Below, in pieces: positions 43,189 through 52,424 of a DNA stretch of 64,000 bases (position 1 is its first letter; each line of letters starts with the position of its first letter). The translations under genes were made by a program, and so were the position numbers. The DNA is from Ammoniphilus resinae. Lineage in GTDB: Bacteria > Bacillota > Bacilli > Aneurinibacillales > RAOX-1. Under the pieces are notes generated by a model. The model ran no database searches and had not been told where the DNA came from. It saw only the letters and a list, made by a program, of their open reading frames with translations. The stretch lies in assembly GCF_017873965.1 (NCBI RefSeq), contig NZ_JAGGKT010000002.1, forward strand, positions 348,312-412,311. Direction: 5' to 3'.

Positions 43189-44136
43189 CTAAATCTGATT
43201 AAATGTGCAATTGGCCTTATCAGCATTTCCTAAAGATTGAATACTAGGCTGCCGTAAAGACCCTTTAGTAGTCCATTCTAAATAGTTTACTTTCACTGTT
43301 ATGACGGGATTAATCCAAGTAACCTCCTTGCTTCTTTCAGGAATATTAGTAAAAGGTTTTGCTTCGATCTTTAGTTTCTCAACAATCTGAGTGATATTTT
43401 TCCAATCCTCTTGTGTCAATTTTCCCGTCCCCGCATGCCCAATGTACCAAAGTTGTCCCTTCTCATCGTAGAGTCCAAGTAAAAGGGCGTTGACCATACC
43501 CGCGCGATAAGTCACTCCACCAACTACCGCATAAAGATCCTTAATTACCTTTTTCTTCTGCCATCGTTTATCTTTGCCAGCAATCGCATAATGACTTGCA
43601 AGGTCTTTGATAACAATGCCTTCCATACCATTTTGTCTAATCACTTCAAATAAAGCATCGGCATCGGAATAGGTCATGACCAGTTGTGCATAATCCTTCG
43701 GCATAATAATTTTTGAAAGCACATCGATTCTTTCTTTCAAGGGCCTCTGATTAATCCACTGACCGTTATAAAAAATCACATCAAAAATCATATAAGTAAT
43801 TTTCACGGCCCTTTGCGCAAGTTTTACCTGCTCCATCCTCCGAATCCCATCACGTCGCATCACCTCGTGGAAGGAGGGTTTCCCATCCTGACCTAGTGCA
43901 ATGATTTCCCCGTCCAGAATAACAGAGTTCGCCGTACAAAATGACTTTACATCTGCTATTTCAGGATAATGGAGTGTGCGCTCATTGGCTTTCCGGTTAA
44001 AAAGCCGAACCTTCTGACCATCGTAATATGTAAGAACACGTACACCATCCCACTTTACCTGTGCAATCCATTGATCACCGTCAGGCAGTTCTTCTGTAGT
44101 TATCGGCTCAAATGGAATAATGGGTTGTAGTTGCAT
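43189..44136 (-). CDS. ATP-dependent DNA ligase (LigD ligase-domain type)
   Basis: 315 residues. Adenylation motif I WIAQVKWDGVRVL (nucleophilic Lys28), motif IV GMEGIVIKD and motif V WQKKKV are present, with an OB domain after residue 200 (GLYDEKGQLWYIGHAGTG). This is the ligase module of bacterial non-homologous end joining, as a free protein rather than fused to polymerase and phosphoesterase. No ku gene is in the window. Confidence 0.9.
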   Translation of the reverse strand: MQLQPIIPFEPITTEELPDGDQWIAQVKWDGVRVLTYYDGQKVRLFNRKANERTLHYPEIADVKSFCTANSVILDGEIIALGQDGKPSFHEVMRRDGIRRMEQVKLAQRAVKITYMIFDVIFYNGQWINQRPLKERIDVLSKIIMPKDYAQLVMTYSDADALFEVIRQNGMEGIVIKDLASHYAIAGKDKRWQKKKVIKDLYAVVGGVTYRAGMVNALLLGLYDEKGQLWYIGHAGTGKLTQEDWKNITQIVEKLKIEAKPFTNIPERSKEVTWINPVITVKVNYLEWTTKGSLRQPSIQSLGNADKANCTFNQI

Positions 44137-44202
44137 GGAAAACTCCTAATTTCCTTCTTTTTTGACTATTATAAGTGAGGTGTGCATCGGTTCCTGTCTT
44201 GG

Positions 44203-44331
44203 CGGACTCAGAAGCCGTTATTTGCATAAAAATCTCCATAATTGACCCTAAAATCTCGATATAGCGTCTCCTCTGTCCGGAACCCCATAAAAGATGATCT
44301 TTTTTTCAGAAATAGCGTCTCCTGAGTCCGG
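44203..44331. repeat. TAGCGTCTCCT...TCCGG repeat family
   Basis: Two direct copies, ATAGCGTCTCCTCTGTCCGG at 44261-44280 and ATAGCGTCTCCTGAGTCCGG at 44312-44331, start exactly 51 bp apart. An inverted, degenerate copy (GGACTCAGAAGCCGTTATTT) lies at 44204-44223. They fill most of the gap between the ligase gene and the DUF4025-like gene, which otherwise holds no gene. Confidence 0.7.
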
Positions 44332-44358
44332 TCTGAACGCTGTCCCCATAGTAGCACC

Positions 44359-44577
44359 TCAACCTTGCTCAAAGCCCTCCTCGGGGATCTTGACATCTTC
44401 TCCAGTACCCTGATAATTTTCTATGGTCGCATCAACGGTTCCTTCCATATAGACGTCAGACACCTGTTCATGTGTCACGGCCAACCCGTTTTCAAGCTCC
44501 GAACCAGATTGGTAATCAGTTACCTCATAATTTTTAGCTGCCAACTTATCGTTTGTTGCAATTTTTTTATTTTCCAC
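44359..44577 (-). CDS. DUF4025/YozQ-like small protein
   Basis: 72 residues. NYEVTDYQSGSELENGLAVT followed by HEQVSDVYMEGTVD matches the YozQ/DUF4025 pattern of small hydrophilic proteins in spore formers. GTG at 44575-44577 is chosen because GGGAG lies eight bases before it. Function unknown. Confidence 0.65.
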   Translation of the reverse strand: MENKKIATNDKLAAKNYEVTDYQSGSELENGLAVTHEQVSDVYMEGTVDATIENYQGTGEDVKIPEEGFEQG

Positions 44578-44732
44578 ATCAATGGCTCCCTTCAAATAGG
44601 AAATCTCTTTATATACTGTCCCAATGATTACCACTTTTTATGTATTTGTCTAGAAGCAAGCATTATCACTTTTCACAGATTGACATTTCCCCTTTTCATC
44701 AGTAAAATAGGTCCATAAAAGTATAATCGCGG

Positions 44733-44941
44733 CAAAGATGGTTCAATAGTACCTGTATTCTCTTTTCAGAAAGCGACCTGGGGATGGTGGAAGCCCGGGA
44801 AAAGACACAGGGAAACGGCAAACCGGAGCTGTAGACAAATCAAGGTGGACAAGCAAACATTGCCTGTCAACTAGGGTGGAACCGCGGGTGCAACAGCTCT
44901 CGTCCCTAGGCATCATTATGCCTTTGGGATGAGGGCTTTTC
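44733..44941 (+). promoter_or_regulatory. Glycyl T-box leader
   Basis: The invariant T-box AGGGTGGAACCGCG is at 44873-44886, preceded by a stem I region with GGTGGAAGCCCGG and followed by a terminator. TATAAT at 44722-44727 is a likely -10 box. Uncharged tRNA-Gly stabilises the antiterminator and lets transcription continue into glyS. Confidence 0.93.
44899..44940 (+). terminator. T-box-controlled terminator
   Basis: CTCGTCCC pairs with GGGATGAG around AGGCATCATTATGCCT, followed by GGCTTTT. It competes with the antiterminator containing the T-box sequence. Confidence 0.9.
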
Positions 44942-44977
44942 TATTTTCATTAAAAAATAAAGGAGTAGGACAGAAAC

Positions 44978-46360
44978 ATGAGTGTAACTATGGATCAAAT
45001 TGTGGCTTTAGCAAAACATCGCGGCTTTATTTTTCAAGGCTCCGAAATATATGGTGGGCTGGCTAATACATGGGATTATGGCCCACTTGGCGTAGAACTA
45101 AAGAACAATATTAAGCGTGCTTGGTGGAAGAAATTTATCCAGGAATCCCCTTATAACGTTGGTCTTGATGCAGCAATTTTAATGAACCCAAAAGCATGGG
45201 TGGCGTCAGGACATGTGGGAAACTTCAACGATCCAATGATCGACTGTAAAGAATGTAAAGCACGCCACCGTGCCGACAAATTAATTGAAAATGTGTTGGC
45301 TGAAAAAGGTATCGAAATGGTTGTTGATGGGCTTTCTTTCGAACAAATGGCCGAATTAATCAAAGAACACAACGTTGCTTGTCCAGACTGCGGTGCCCAT
45401 CAATTTACCGACATTCGTCAATTCAATCTAATGTTCAAAACCTTCCAAGGTGTAACAGAAAGCTCGGCCAACGAAATTTATCTTCGTCCAGAAACAGCAC
45501 AGGGGATTTTCGTAAACTTTAAGAACGCCCAACGAACCATGAGGAAAAAGCTGCCATTCGGAATTGGACAAATTGGAAAGAGCTTCCGAAATGAAATTAC
45601 TCCTGGGAACTTCACCTTCCGGACTCGGGAATTCGAGCAAATGGAACTCGAATTCTTCTGTAAACCAGGAGAAGACCTAAAATGGTTTGAATACTGGCGT
45701 AATTTCTGTCATCAATGGCTGCGTTCCCTTGGGCTAAAAGAGGAAAGCATCCGTCTTCGTGACCATTCCGAAGATGAACTTTCTCATTACAGTAATGCAA
45801 CAACGGATATTGAATTTAAATTCCCATTTGGCTGGGGCGAACTGTGGGGAGTCGCTGATCGGACAGATTATGATCTTAAACAGCATATGGAGCATTCCGG
45901 CGAAGATTTCCATTATATTGATCAAGAAACAAATGAAAAATATGTTCCATATTGTATCGAGCCATCACTGGGTGCAGATCGGGTAACATTGGCCTTCTTC
46001 ATTGATGCCTACGAAGAACAACAGTTGGATGGCGGCGACAGCCGTACCGTCATGCATTTGCATCCTGCAATTGCACCTTTCAAAGCAGCAATTTTTCCTT
46101 TATCGAAAAAATTATCCGAGGGGGCACAAAACGTATTCCAAGATCTAGCCAAGCATTTCATGGTTGACTACGACGAGTCCGGCTCCATCGGAAAAAGATA
46201 TCGCCGCCATGATGAAATCGGAACACCTTTGTGCATAACCTATGATTTTGAATCTGAGCAGGATCAACAGGTAACGGTACGTGACCGTGACACAATGGAA
46301 CAGACAAGAATGCCGATTAGTGAACTGAAAGCCTTTATCGAATCAAAAATTCAATTTTAA
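44978..46360 (+). CDS. glyS: Glycine--tRNA ligase, homodimeric (alpha2) type
   Basis: 460 residues. Class II synthetase motifs appear as [29 protein letters not shown]-type motif 2 (here [14 protein letters not shown]), and [28 protein letters not shown] is motif 3. This single-chain enzyme replaces the alpha2beta2 GlyQ/GlyS of Bacillus subtilis. It charges tRNA-Gly. Expression is set by the T-box just upstream, and the gene is followed by a bidirectional terminator. Confidence 0.95.
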   Translation: MSVTMDQIVALAKHRGFIFQGSEIYGGLANTWDYGPLGVELKNNIKRAWWKKFIQESPYNVGLDAAILMNPKAWVASGHVGNFNDPMIDCKECKARHRADKLIENVLAEKGIEMVVDGLSFEQMAELIKEHNVACPDCGAHQFTDIRQFNLMFKTFQGVTESSANEIYLRPETAQGIFVNFKNAQRTMRKKLPFGIGQIGKSFRNEITPGNFTFRTREFEQMELEFFCKPGEDLKWFEYWRNFCHQWLRSLGLKEESIRLRDHSEDELSHYSNATTDIEFKFPFGWGELWGVADRTDYDLKQHMEHSGEDFHYIDQETNEKYVPYCIEPSLGADRVTLAFFIDAYEEQQLDGGDSRTVMHLHPAIAPFKAAIFPLSKKLSEGAQNVFQDLAKHFMVDYDESGSIGKRYRRHDEIGTPLCITYDFESEQDQQVTVRDRDTMEQTRMPISELKAFIESKIQF

Positions 46361-46366
46361 ACCAAA

Positions 46367-46399
46367 TAAAAGACACTCTAGCGGATAGAGTGTCTTTTA
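46367..46399. terminator. Bidirectional terminator after glyS
   Basis: AAAAGACACTCTA pairs with TAGAGTGTCTTTT; it is shared with the converging CPBP gene. Confidence 0.88.
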
Positions 46400-46400
46400 T

Positions 46401-47096
46401 TTATGAAATCGGGAACCGATGAATAAGATGATTCCCTCGATTTTGCAGCATGGTTAAAGAAATTAATTTCCAAACAATGTGAATTAGGATAACAAACAAG
46501 ATGTTTTCTGTGAGGATGAACAAGACCGCTAGCAAAAAACCTATAATTCCAGCAAAACAAGCGTTCATCCATCCGCGTGGGAGGTAGATCAGACCATAAA
46601 GTAAAGAAGAAAGCCCTACCGCCCAATCGAGGTGTGCAGTGATCATGCCTACTCGATCAATAATATAGTAACGGAAAATCAATTCCTCAAAAAATCCCGA
46701 GCTGAATGCTAACAAGATAATTCCGTACCATTTAGGAATGGATGCATAATAGTTTGTCTCTTCCATGTAAAAACTTGTTCGCTGTGTCTCTCTCGGAATT
46801 GAGTTGTATACAATACGAAAAACGATTAACAAGACAACCAATCCAGTTATACTTAAAATCGTAGCAATCGCAAGATCCCCTAGGTCCCATGAAATCGGAA
46901 TCGGAGTGAATATTCCACGCTGCCGCTCAAGCGAAACGATCACGAGAAAACAGACACCCATCAGTAAAAAATACAGAAACCTTTGATGCAAAGGTTCATC
47001 AAACTTAAAATATGAAAATAACCCTTTCAATATGTATTCGATTGCTATGATCGTCCCAACTAGTAATAGAATATCAAAAAGAATCATTCCGTCCAC
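46401..47096 (-). CDS. CPBP family intramembrane protease-like protein
   Basis: 231 residues, seven or eight helices. Motif 1 FFEELIFRYYI (EExxxR) and the late His in LIHIVWKLI are present. The middle motif, usually FxxxH, reads LLYGLIYL, so the expected His is missing and activity is uncertain. The family (Rce1/Abi) cleaves prenylated or peptide substrates in the membrane in eukaryotes and matures or resists bacteriocins in Gram-positives. Confidence 0.8.
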   Translation of the reverse strand: MDGMILFDILLLVGTIIAIEYILKGLFSYFKFDEPLHQRFLYFLLMGVCFLVIVSLERQRGIFTPIPISWDLGDLAIATILSITGLVVLLIVFRIVYNSIPRETQRTSFYMEETNYYASIPKWYGIILLAFSSGFFEELIFRYYIIDRVGMITAHLDWAVGLSSLLYGLIYLPRGWMNACFAGIIGFLLAVLFILTENILFVILIHIVWKLISLTMLQNRGNHLIHRFPIS

Positions 47097-47166
47097 CTTT
47101 TGGATTAGTTAGTCTTTTCTGATGCTCTTATTATAAACTGATTCGACCGGAATAAATGTGGAGATT

Positions 47167-48477
47167 TTATGAACCCTTACTTTTGCCAAGTGGCTCAAGG
47201 TCCGCACCTAATACCTCTAAAGCTGACTTAGCCAAGGCTTTTTGCCCATCTTCTGTCGGATGGAAATCATAGCTCCATACTCGCACAAAAGAAAGCTGCT
47301 TCCCTTCAAACTCTCCATGTGCATCGGCCACAAAAATTCCGGAAAGCGGGTCTTCCAATGTTTTTATGGCTTCATTTGCTGGCATAATGACCTTTTCATT
47401 TAGATTATGTAAATACTGCAAAGCTGAAACATTAGGGAAGGGGTTATACAGATTAAACAGGACAATCGGGGAATTAGAATGCTTGCGAATCTCCTTGATC
47501 GCTGCTTGCAAATTGCCCTTGATTCCTTCTGCGCGTTTTCTTGCCTCTTTCAATAATTCTTCGAGTTCATCCTGACTAGGTTGATAGGATGGATCTTTTT
47601 GAAAGCCTTTAATTAATTGGCTGGATGCGTCTATTAGATCATTGCTGCCGATGGTGATCGTAATAAGATTAGAATGCTTAATGGCTGTTTGATACTGCAT
47701 GGTTTGGATAGCATCTAGCAAATCCTTAGAAGTCGATCCGGTCACCCCAAAATTTTCTACTCTCGCATGATCACTCATCAAATAGGGAAAGGCTATTTTC
47801 GAGGGTTCTAGCGGTTTTTCATTTAAAAATAAACCAAAAGTCAAGGAATCCCCCATAGCTGTAATCCGTATCAAATCCTGATATTTCCAAGTATCTTTAT
47901 TAATTTGCTGCTGTGTTGGTCTTTTCTTGAGTTCCCCATTCATCCTATGATCTGCTAGATTCCGTATAAATTGAATAGCCTCTGCTCTTGTTAGTCTCCC
48001 ATCTGGATCAAATCCCTGAATAGAACGATCGGATCGTCCTTTGGAAATTCCACTTTCCAATAGAAACACGATCGAGCCATCCGTATCGTAATTGAATCCT
48101 TGGGTTGCTGTAATAAGTTGCGCAACCTCTTTGCGCATGATGGGGTCTTTTACATTCCCCTGAAGAGGTAAACGAAACTGAGTAGCCAACTGATAGTAGG
48201 GAGTAAACCAATCCCCATTTGGATCCTGTCCCTCGATCATTCCAGCCTCTGGAAAACTACGAAGCAGCATCACAGCAAATTCCGATTCTGTTACCGTTTG
48301 GTCAGGTCTAAACCGATGATCCGCATATCCTTTAACAATCTCGGAAGATAGAGCCCACTCTATCGTTTCCTTGGCCCAGTGATTTTTCATATCAATGAGT
48401 GTATCCAAGGATTCTGCTTGAACTGGAAGATTACAAAGAAAAGTTGCAAAAATGAAACTGACTAACCTTTTTTTCAC
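47167..48477 (-). CDS. SLH-domain GDSL/SGNH hydrolase
   Basis: 436 residues. Signal peptide (LVSFIFATFLCNLPVQA), two or three SLH motifs (HWAKETIEWALSSEIVKGYA, FRPDQTVTESEFAVML, GFDPDGRLTRAEAIQFI), then an SGNH esterase domain with Ser in AMGDSLTFGLF, block III GSNDLID and the His of DFHPTEDG. It is probably an S-layer-anchored deacylase or lipase on the cell surface. GTG 48475-48477 follows GGGAGGATC; the longer upstream frame has no ribosome site. Confidence 0.88.
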   Translation of the reverse strand: MKKRLVSFIFATFLCNLPVQAESLDTLIDMKNHWAKETIEWALSSEIVKGYADHRFRPDQTVTESEFAVMLLRSFPEAGMIEGQDPNGDWFTPYYQLATQFRLPLQGNVKDPIMRKEVAQLITATQGFNYDTDGSIVFLLESGISKGRSDRSIQGFDPDGRLTRAEAIQFIRNLADHRMNGELKKRPTQQQINKDTWKYQDLIRITAMGDSLTFGLFLNEKPLEPSKIAFPYLMSDHARVENFGVTGSTSKDLLDAIQTMQYQTAIKHSNLITITIGSNDLIDASSQLIKGFQKDPSYQPSQDELEELLKEARKRAEGIKGNLQAAIKEIRKHSNSPIVLFNLYNPFPNVSALQYLHNLNEKVIMPANEAIKTLEDPLSGIFVADAHGEFEGKQLSFVRVWSYDFHPTEDGQKALAKSALEVLGADLEPLGKSKGS

Positions 48478-48570
48478 AAGGATCCTCCCTCTTACACTAC
48501 TTTCTATACGGGTTTTAACCCCTTTAAAATAGTTTACAGCAAGCTGCTCAACATTTAAATCCCAAACAGA

Positions 48571-48605
48571 AAAAGGCCGACACGAAAAGTTCAAGATTTC
48601 GTGTC
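48571..48605 (-). terminator. Terminator after trhP2
   Basis: GACACGAAA pairs with TTTCGTGTC; on the minus strand a T-run follows the stem, directly behind the stop at 48621. Confidence 0.85.
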
Positions 48606-48620
48606 AGCCACTAGTGCTTT

Positions 48621-49853
48621 TTATTTTCTTTTTCTCATAATATCATACGCATTTACAGGCCGATCAACTTTGAATCGAACTCTTTGCAATGGCGTATTAG
48701 CCACGCTGATTTCATTTCCATCTTCGTCCCATATCTGCGTAATTTTTTGTTCAAAACGATCCCGTTTAGGCCCAATCATTTCAATTTCCTGACCAATTGC
48801 AAAACGATTCCGCTGTTCAATCGTTGCGATCCCTGTGTTCTCCTCATAATCCAGGACAATACCAGCAAAATCGAACTGGGCCACCTTTGGCGGAGTGCCG
48901 AAAATCTGGTCCACATCTGTTGGAGTATGATAGTAAAAACCTGTTGTAATCGGACGATTTGCTGCTTTTAAAATTTCTTCCATCCATTCCTCGTTAAATC
49001 GGTAGTTTTCGGGCTCTTCATAATAAGCGTCAATTGCCCTCCGATAGGCATTCACAACCGTTGCCACGTAATGGATGGTTTTCATTCGCCCTTCAATCTT
49101 AAAACTATCCACCCCAGCCTTGATTAGATCTGGGATATATTCGATCATGCATAGATCCTTTGAACCCATCGTATACGAATCATCGTCCGGGGAGATGGGC
49201 TCCATCCCGTCTTCTCCATCCTCAAACAAATCATATTTCCAACGGCAGGATTGCGCACATCCCCCGCGATTAGAATCACGATTCGTCATATGGTTGGAAA
49301 GCACACAGCGCCCCGAATAGGAGATACACATGGCCCCATGGATAAAGGATTCTACCTCAATATTGACATTTTCTTTAATCTTGTGAATCTCATCCATGGT
49401 GCACTCCCGGGCTAACACTACCCTTTTTACCCCTTCTTCAGCCCAAAACTTTAGTGTTTGCCAATTAGTTGTAGAGGCCTGGGTACTCAAATGAATTTCT
49501 AACTCAGGCGCTGCCATTGCACAGATTTCAATAATCGCAGGATCCGCAATAATCACGGCATCTACCCCGATCTTATAAAGGGTCTGGAAATATTCTTCCA
49601 TCCCCGTAAAATCCTCATTATGGGCAATAATATTTGCCGCGACAAACACTTTGGCGCCATGACGATGGGCAAATTCAACGCCCTCTTTTATTTTCTCATA
49701 ACTGAAATTTCCAGCCTTTGAACGCAGGCCAAATTTTTCACCGCCAATATAGACGGCATCCGCACCATACATCACAGCAAACTTTAATTTATCCAAATCT
49801 CCAGCTGGGGCCAATAATTCAGGTTTCTTACGTGTTTGAACTGCCGTAACCAA
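48621..49853 (-). CDS. trhP2: U32 family tRNA 5-hydroxyuridine protein (TrhP2/YrrO)
   Basis: 410 residues. The U32 signature VESFIHGAMCISYSGRCVLS...GGCAQSCRW with four Cys (iron-sulfur) is complete. TrhP1 and TrhP2 use prephenate to hydroxylate uridine 34 of tRNAs in Bacillus subtilis, the first step to mo5U. TTG 49851-49853 is chosen from AGGAGG seven bases upstream; an ATG at 49907 overlaps the upstream gene. It is 16 bp behind trhP1. Confidence 0.9.
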   Translation of the reverse strand: MVTAVQTRKKPELLAPAGDLDKLKFAVMYGADAVYIGGEKFGLRSKAGNFSYEKIKEGVEFAHRHGAKVFVAANIIAHNEDFTGMEEYFQTLYKIGVDAVIIADPAIIEICAMAAPELEIHLSTQASTTNWQTLKFWAEEGVKRVVLARECTMDEIHKIKENVNIEVESFIHGAMCISYSGRCVLSNHMTNRDSNRGGCAQSCRWKYDLFEDGEDGMEPISPDDDSYTMGSKDLCMIEYIPDLIKAGVDSFKIEGRMKTIHYVATVVNAYRRAIDAYYEEPENYRFNEEWMEEILKAANRPITTGFYYHTPTDVDQIFGTPPKVAQFDFAGIVLDYEENTGIATIEQRNRFAIGQEIEMIGPKRDRFEQKITQIWDEDGNEISVANTPLQRVRFKVDRPVNAYDIMRKRK

Positions 49854-49869
49854 TTCTTTTCCTCCTGAC

Positions 49870-50784
49870 TTAATAGACTTGTTCCTTAAAATAAAATCCT
49901 GTTCCAAGCGGACGTGTCTCTGGTTGAATCCTTTTTATTTCTTCCATCCATGCTGAATCTACACCACGGTTCGGATCTTCCATAAGATCGTCAATAGCCC
50001 GGCGATAAACAGAAACAACGGTTTCGTTGTACTCCGCTGACTTTAAGATTCCATCTATCTTTAAGGCATCAAAGCCATGCTGTATAAATGTCGGAAGTTG
50101 CTCTATCATACAGATGTCCTCTGCACTCATCACATGTGTCCCTTGTTCATCTTGAAAAATGGGATAATTGGCATCATCCCGGTTATCTTCTTTAATATAT
50201 AGTGGAAGATCCAACTCTCTTCCATCCTTTCGATGATCCATATAATTGGACACTAGACTTCTTTTTGAATGAAAGATACAAGTCATGCCATGGATTTGGA
50301 CCTGCACTTCATGCGTTGTATTTTGCTTTACACCAATGACCTCTTCAAAAGATAACTCTCTCGCCAGTATAGCCCGTGAAGCCCCTTTTTTTCCCCAATA
50401 GTTTACTGTTCGATAACTAGTTGAAGTCGTTTCCGTACTCCAATGCAAAGGAATCGTTGGAGCGTTTTCGCGGGCTGCCATAAGCACCGCCGGATCTCCA
50501 AAAATAATGGCATGTACGGAGAGCTCTTGCAGTTGTCCAAGATACGATGCGAGCTCTTCCACCAAATCTGGGTGAAATAGTGTATTTACAGACACATAGA
50601 CCTTTTTATCAAAATGGCGTGCGATCTGCATCGTCTCTTTAATCATGGAAGAATCAAAGCTGCCAGGCATCCTTAAGGAATAACGGGCTTGTCCAATTTC
50701 AACCGCGTCTGCCCCAGCCTGAAACAATCTTTGTACTTCTTCAACAGATCCCGCACTGACAACTAGTTCGGTTTTATTTGTCAT
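49870..50784 (-). CDS. trhP1: U32 family protein, TrhP1/YrrN-like partner
   Basis: About 304 residues. Same beta-barrel family as trhP2 (VEIGQARYSLRMPGSF, HWSTETTSTSYRTVNYWGKKG) but the Cys positions of the iron-sulfur signature are mostly replaced (VQIHGMTCIFHSKRSLVSN), as in the smaller partner YrrN. First of a two-gene operon with trhP2. Start is either ATG 50784 or 50793; neither has an ideal ribosome site. Confidence 0.86.
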   Translation of the reverse strand: MTNKTELVVSAGSVEEVQRLFQAGADAVEIGQARYSLRMPGSFDSSMIKETMQIARHFDKKVYVSVNTLFHPDLVEELASYLGQLQELSVHAIIFGDPAVLMAARENAPTIPLHWSTETTSTSYRTVNYWGKKGASRAILARELSFEEVIGVKQNTTHEVQVQIHGMTCIFHSKRSLVSNYMDHRKDGRELDLPLYIKEDNRDDANYPIFQDEQGTHVMSAEDICMIEQLPTFIQHGFDALKIDGILKSAEYNETVVSVYRRAIDDLMEDPNRGVDSAWMEEIKRIQPETRPLGTGFYFKEQVY

Positions 50785-50875
50785 TCGCCTCATCAACCTT
50801 CTACTTAAGATTAAGTCGTACACTTTACAATACCTAATGATGAGTCTATTTGACTGTGATAAAATTCACAGCCTA

Positions 50876-50917
50876 ATAAAATAGAAGACCTCCCACATTA
50901 ATGACAGAAGGCCTTCT
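50876..50917 (-). terminator. Terminator behind the 29-codon ORF
   Basis: AGAAGGCCTTC pairs with GGAGGTCTTCT (two G-U pairs) with a T-rich tail on the minus strand; the stem begins inside the stop codon of the small ORF. Confidence 0.75.
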
Positions 50918-51005
50918 AAGATCGTCTGATCTCTTTGATTAATTGGCATACGATCATCCCAATGCCTATGGAGCTTAAAAGCCATATAATGAAAAGCCCA
51001 TCCAT
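50916..51005 (-). CDS. 29-residue membrane peptide
   Basis: ATG at 51003-51005 preceded by GGGGGG, encoding MDGLFIIWLLSSIGIGMI, then VCQLIKEIRRS: one membrane helix with a basic tail. A terminator follows immediately. Strong start, single helix and own terminator argue for a real small gene; no family recognised. Confidence 0.55.
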   Translation of the reverse strand: MDGLFIIWLLSSIGIGMIVCQLIKEIRRS

Positions 51006-51142
51006 GGACCATTCCCCCCACTTTATGATATGCGAAGATTCCAAAACGGTATAGATTAATACACACCTTAATTAGATTCTACTGTCCCAATATGTTGAAA
51101 AATGGTATAATAAAGTAAATTTAGAAGTGAGGAGTTTTGAAA

Positions 51143-51616
51143 ATGAAGGCAGAAGTTCTTTTTGAAGCATTATCTGATATTCGAGGGCGAACCTTAAAAA
51201 TAGTGCAAGATATACCAGAGTCAAAATGGAATGTCATTCCTCCCGGATTTCGCAACCATGTACGCTGGCATCTCGGTCACATTTTAGTTAGCCAAGAAAA
51301 GATGCTTTTTCTTTTGAACGAAGAGGCCTCCTCGATTCCAGAAGGGTTTAGCGAATATTTTGCAGGGGGAACAGATCCTTCAACATGGGAGAGTCAAGAA
51401 GGATTGCCGGAGGGAGAAGTCATTCTTCAATTACTTAAGGAGCAACCTAAGCGGATCAAGCAAACATTTACTGAAAAATTGCAGCAGCCAATGGTACACC
51501 CCTTTACAAGTGCCACTGGAATTACATATAACACGGTTGAAGAAATGCTTCATTTTTCCTTATACCACGAAGGGATCCATGCAGGGATCTTAATGGCCAT
51601 GAAAAAAATAATCTAA
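51143..51616 (+). CDS. DinB family protein
   Basis: 157 residues. The DinB/YfiT four-helix bundle with metal-site His residues in VRWHLGHILVSQE and YHEGIHAGILMAM (two His) is clear. These metalloproteins include bacillithiol transferases and stress-induced proteins. ATG 51143 follows GAGGAG by eight bases; a TTG at 51137 is too close to it. Single gene with its own terminator. Confidence 0.87.
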   Translation: MKAEVLFEALSDIRGRTLKIVQDIPESKWNVIPPGFRNHVRWHLGHILVSQEKMLFLLNEEASSIPEGFSEYFAGGTDPSTWESQEGLPEGEVILQLLKEQPKRIKQTFTEKLQQPMVHPFTSATGITYNTVEEMLHFSLYHEGIHAGILMAMKKII

Positions 51617-51617
51617 G

Positions 51618-51643
51618 CAAAAAGCCCTTAATCGGGCTTTTTC
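51618..51643. terminator. Bidirectional terminator
   Basis: AAAAGCCC pairs with GGGCTTTT between converging genes ending at 51616 and 51645. Confidence 0.85.
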
Positions 51644-51644
51644 T

Positions 51645-52184
51645 TTATCCAAGCTTCGTATAGTAGTTGGCATAATGGGAAGCAACAAAAGAATAAGGCT
51701 TAATCTTTGGCTGGTAGCCAATGGAATGAATGACATTCATCATTTCACTGACATAGATACTTGTTTTATTTTTCGACCCTTGGCCAATATCGAGATGGCA
51801 TTCTTTCGTTAACGATGCCCCGGGATAGTTCGCAATGATTTCCATCATTTGCTGTTCTTTGTCATCATCAAAATAGGAAGCAATATGCCCAGTTAGATTG
51901 GTTTCTGTCGTAATTTTTTCTTTCAATTCCATCTTTCGATCCTTAACTTTTCGATAACAAGCCCAAACCCCTTTTCCCATGCGCTGAATCACAATCCCCG
52001 TGACAAAGGTGGTGTGATTTCGGTACACTTGGGAATCAGTTCCAATCATAAAGCGAAATTCCCCATGTGGATCTATACTCATGAACCTTAATACCCGCTG
52101 AAAGACTTCTTCCAGGGTCATGCTTTTCTCTGAGGTGTTCTGAAAACTGAAGTCATGAATGATAAAAGGTTTTGCCTGCTTCAT
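51645..52184 (-). CDS. ykuK: YkuK family RNase H-like protein (DUF458)
   Basis: 179 residues. FRFMIGTDSQVYRNHTTFVTGIV is the RNase H-like first strand with conserved Asp, and LTKECHLDIGQGSKNKTSIY is typical of YkuK. Family members are about 170 residues, so I chose ATG 52182-52184 with AGGTG eight bases before it. The frame is open for another 57 codons upstream (to 52355), which could be a longer start or read-through of non-coding sequence. Confidence 0.82.
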   Translation of the reverse strand: MKQAKPFIIHDFSFQNTSEKSMTLEEVFQRVLRFMSIDPHGEFRFMIGTDSQVYRNHTTFVTGIVIQRMGKGVWACYRKVKDRKMELKEKITTETNLTGHIASYFDDDKEQQMMEIIANYPGASLTKECHLDIGQGSKNKTSIYVSEMMNVIHSIGYQPKIKPYSFVASHYANYYTKLG

Positions 52185-52381
52185 CTTTTTATCACCTACA
52201 TTCATGTTGCTATTTTTCGTTTCCTTCTTCCTCACTTCTTTTGGATGAATCCTTATGACTGTACCTATAATCTTCCCATTTCGTTGATCGGTATAAGGGA
52301 AATAATCCCCTTTCATTTTTCTCTCTTTTTTATTATATTCTGCAAGTGCGAGCATATCACGGCATATCCAACATAAAAAAG

Positions 52382-52420
52382 AAAAAACACCGTATAGGAT
52401 AATCCTAATCGGTGTTTTTT
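52382..52420 (-). terminator. Terminator after glcF
   Basis: AAAAAACACCG pairs with CGGTGTTTTTT around an inner TAGGATAATCCTA hairpin, directly behind the stop at 52425. Confidence 0.88.
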
Positions 52421-52424
52421 AACT

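Noticed and set aside
44208-44396. 62-codon ORF on the minus strand
   Set aside because: It runs through the TAGCGTCTCCT repeats and overlaps the end of the DUF4025-like gene; composition is not protein-like.
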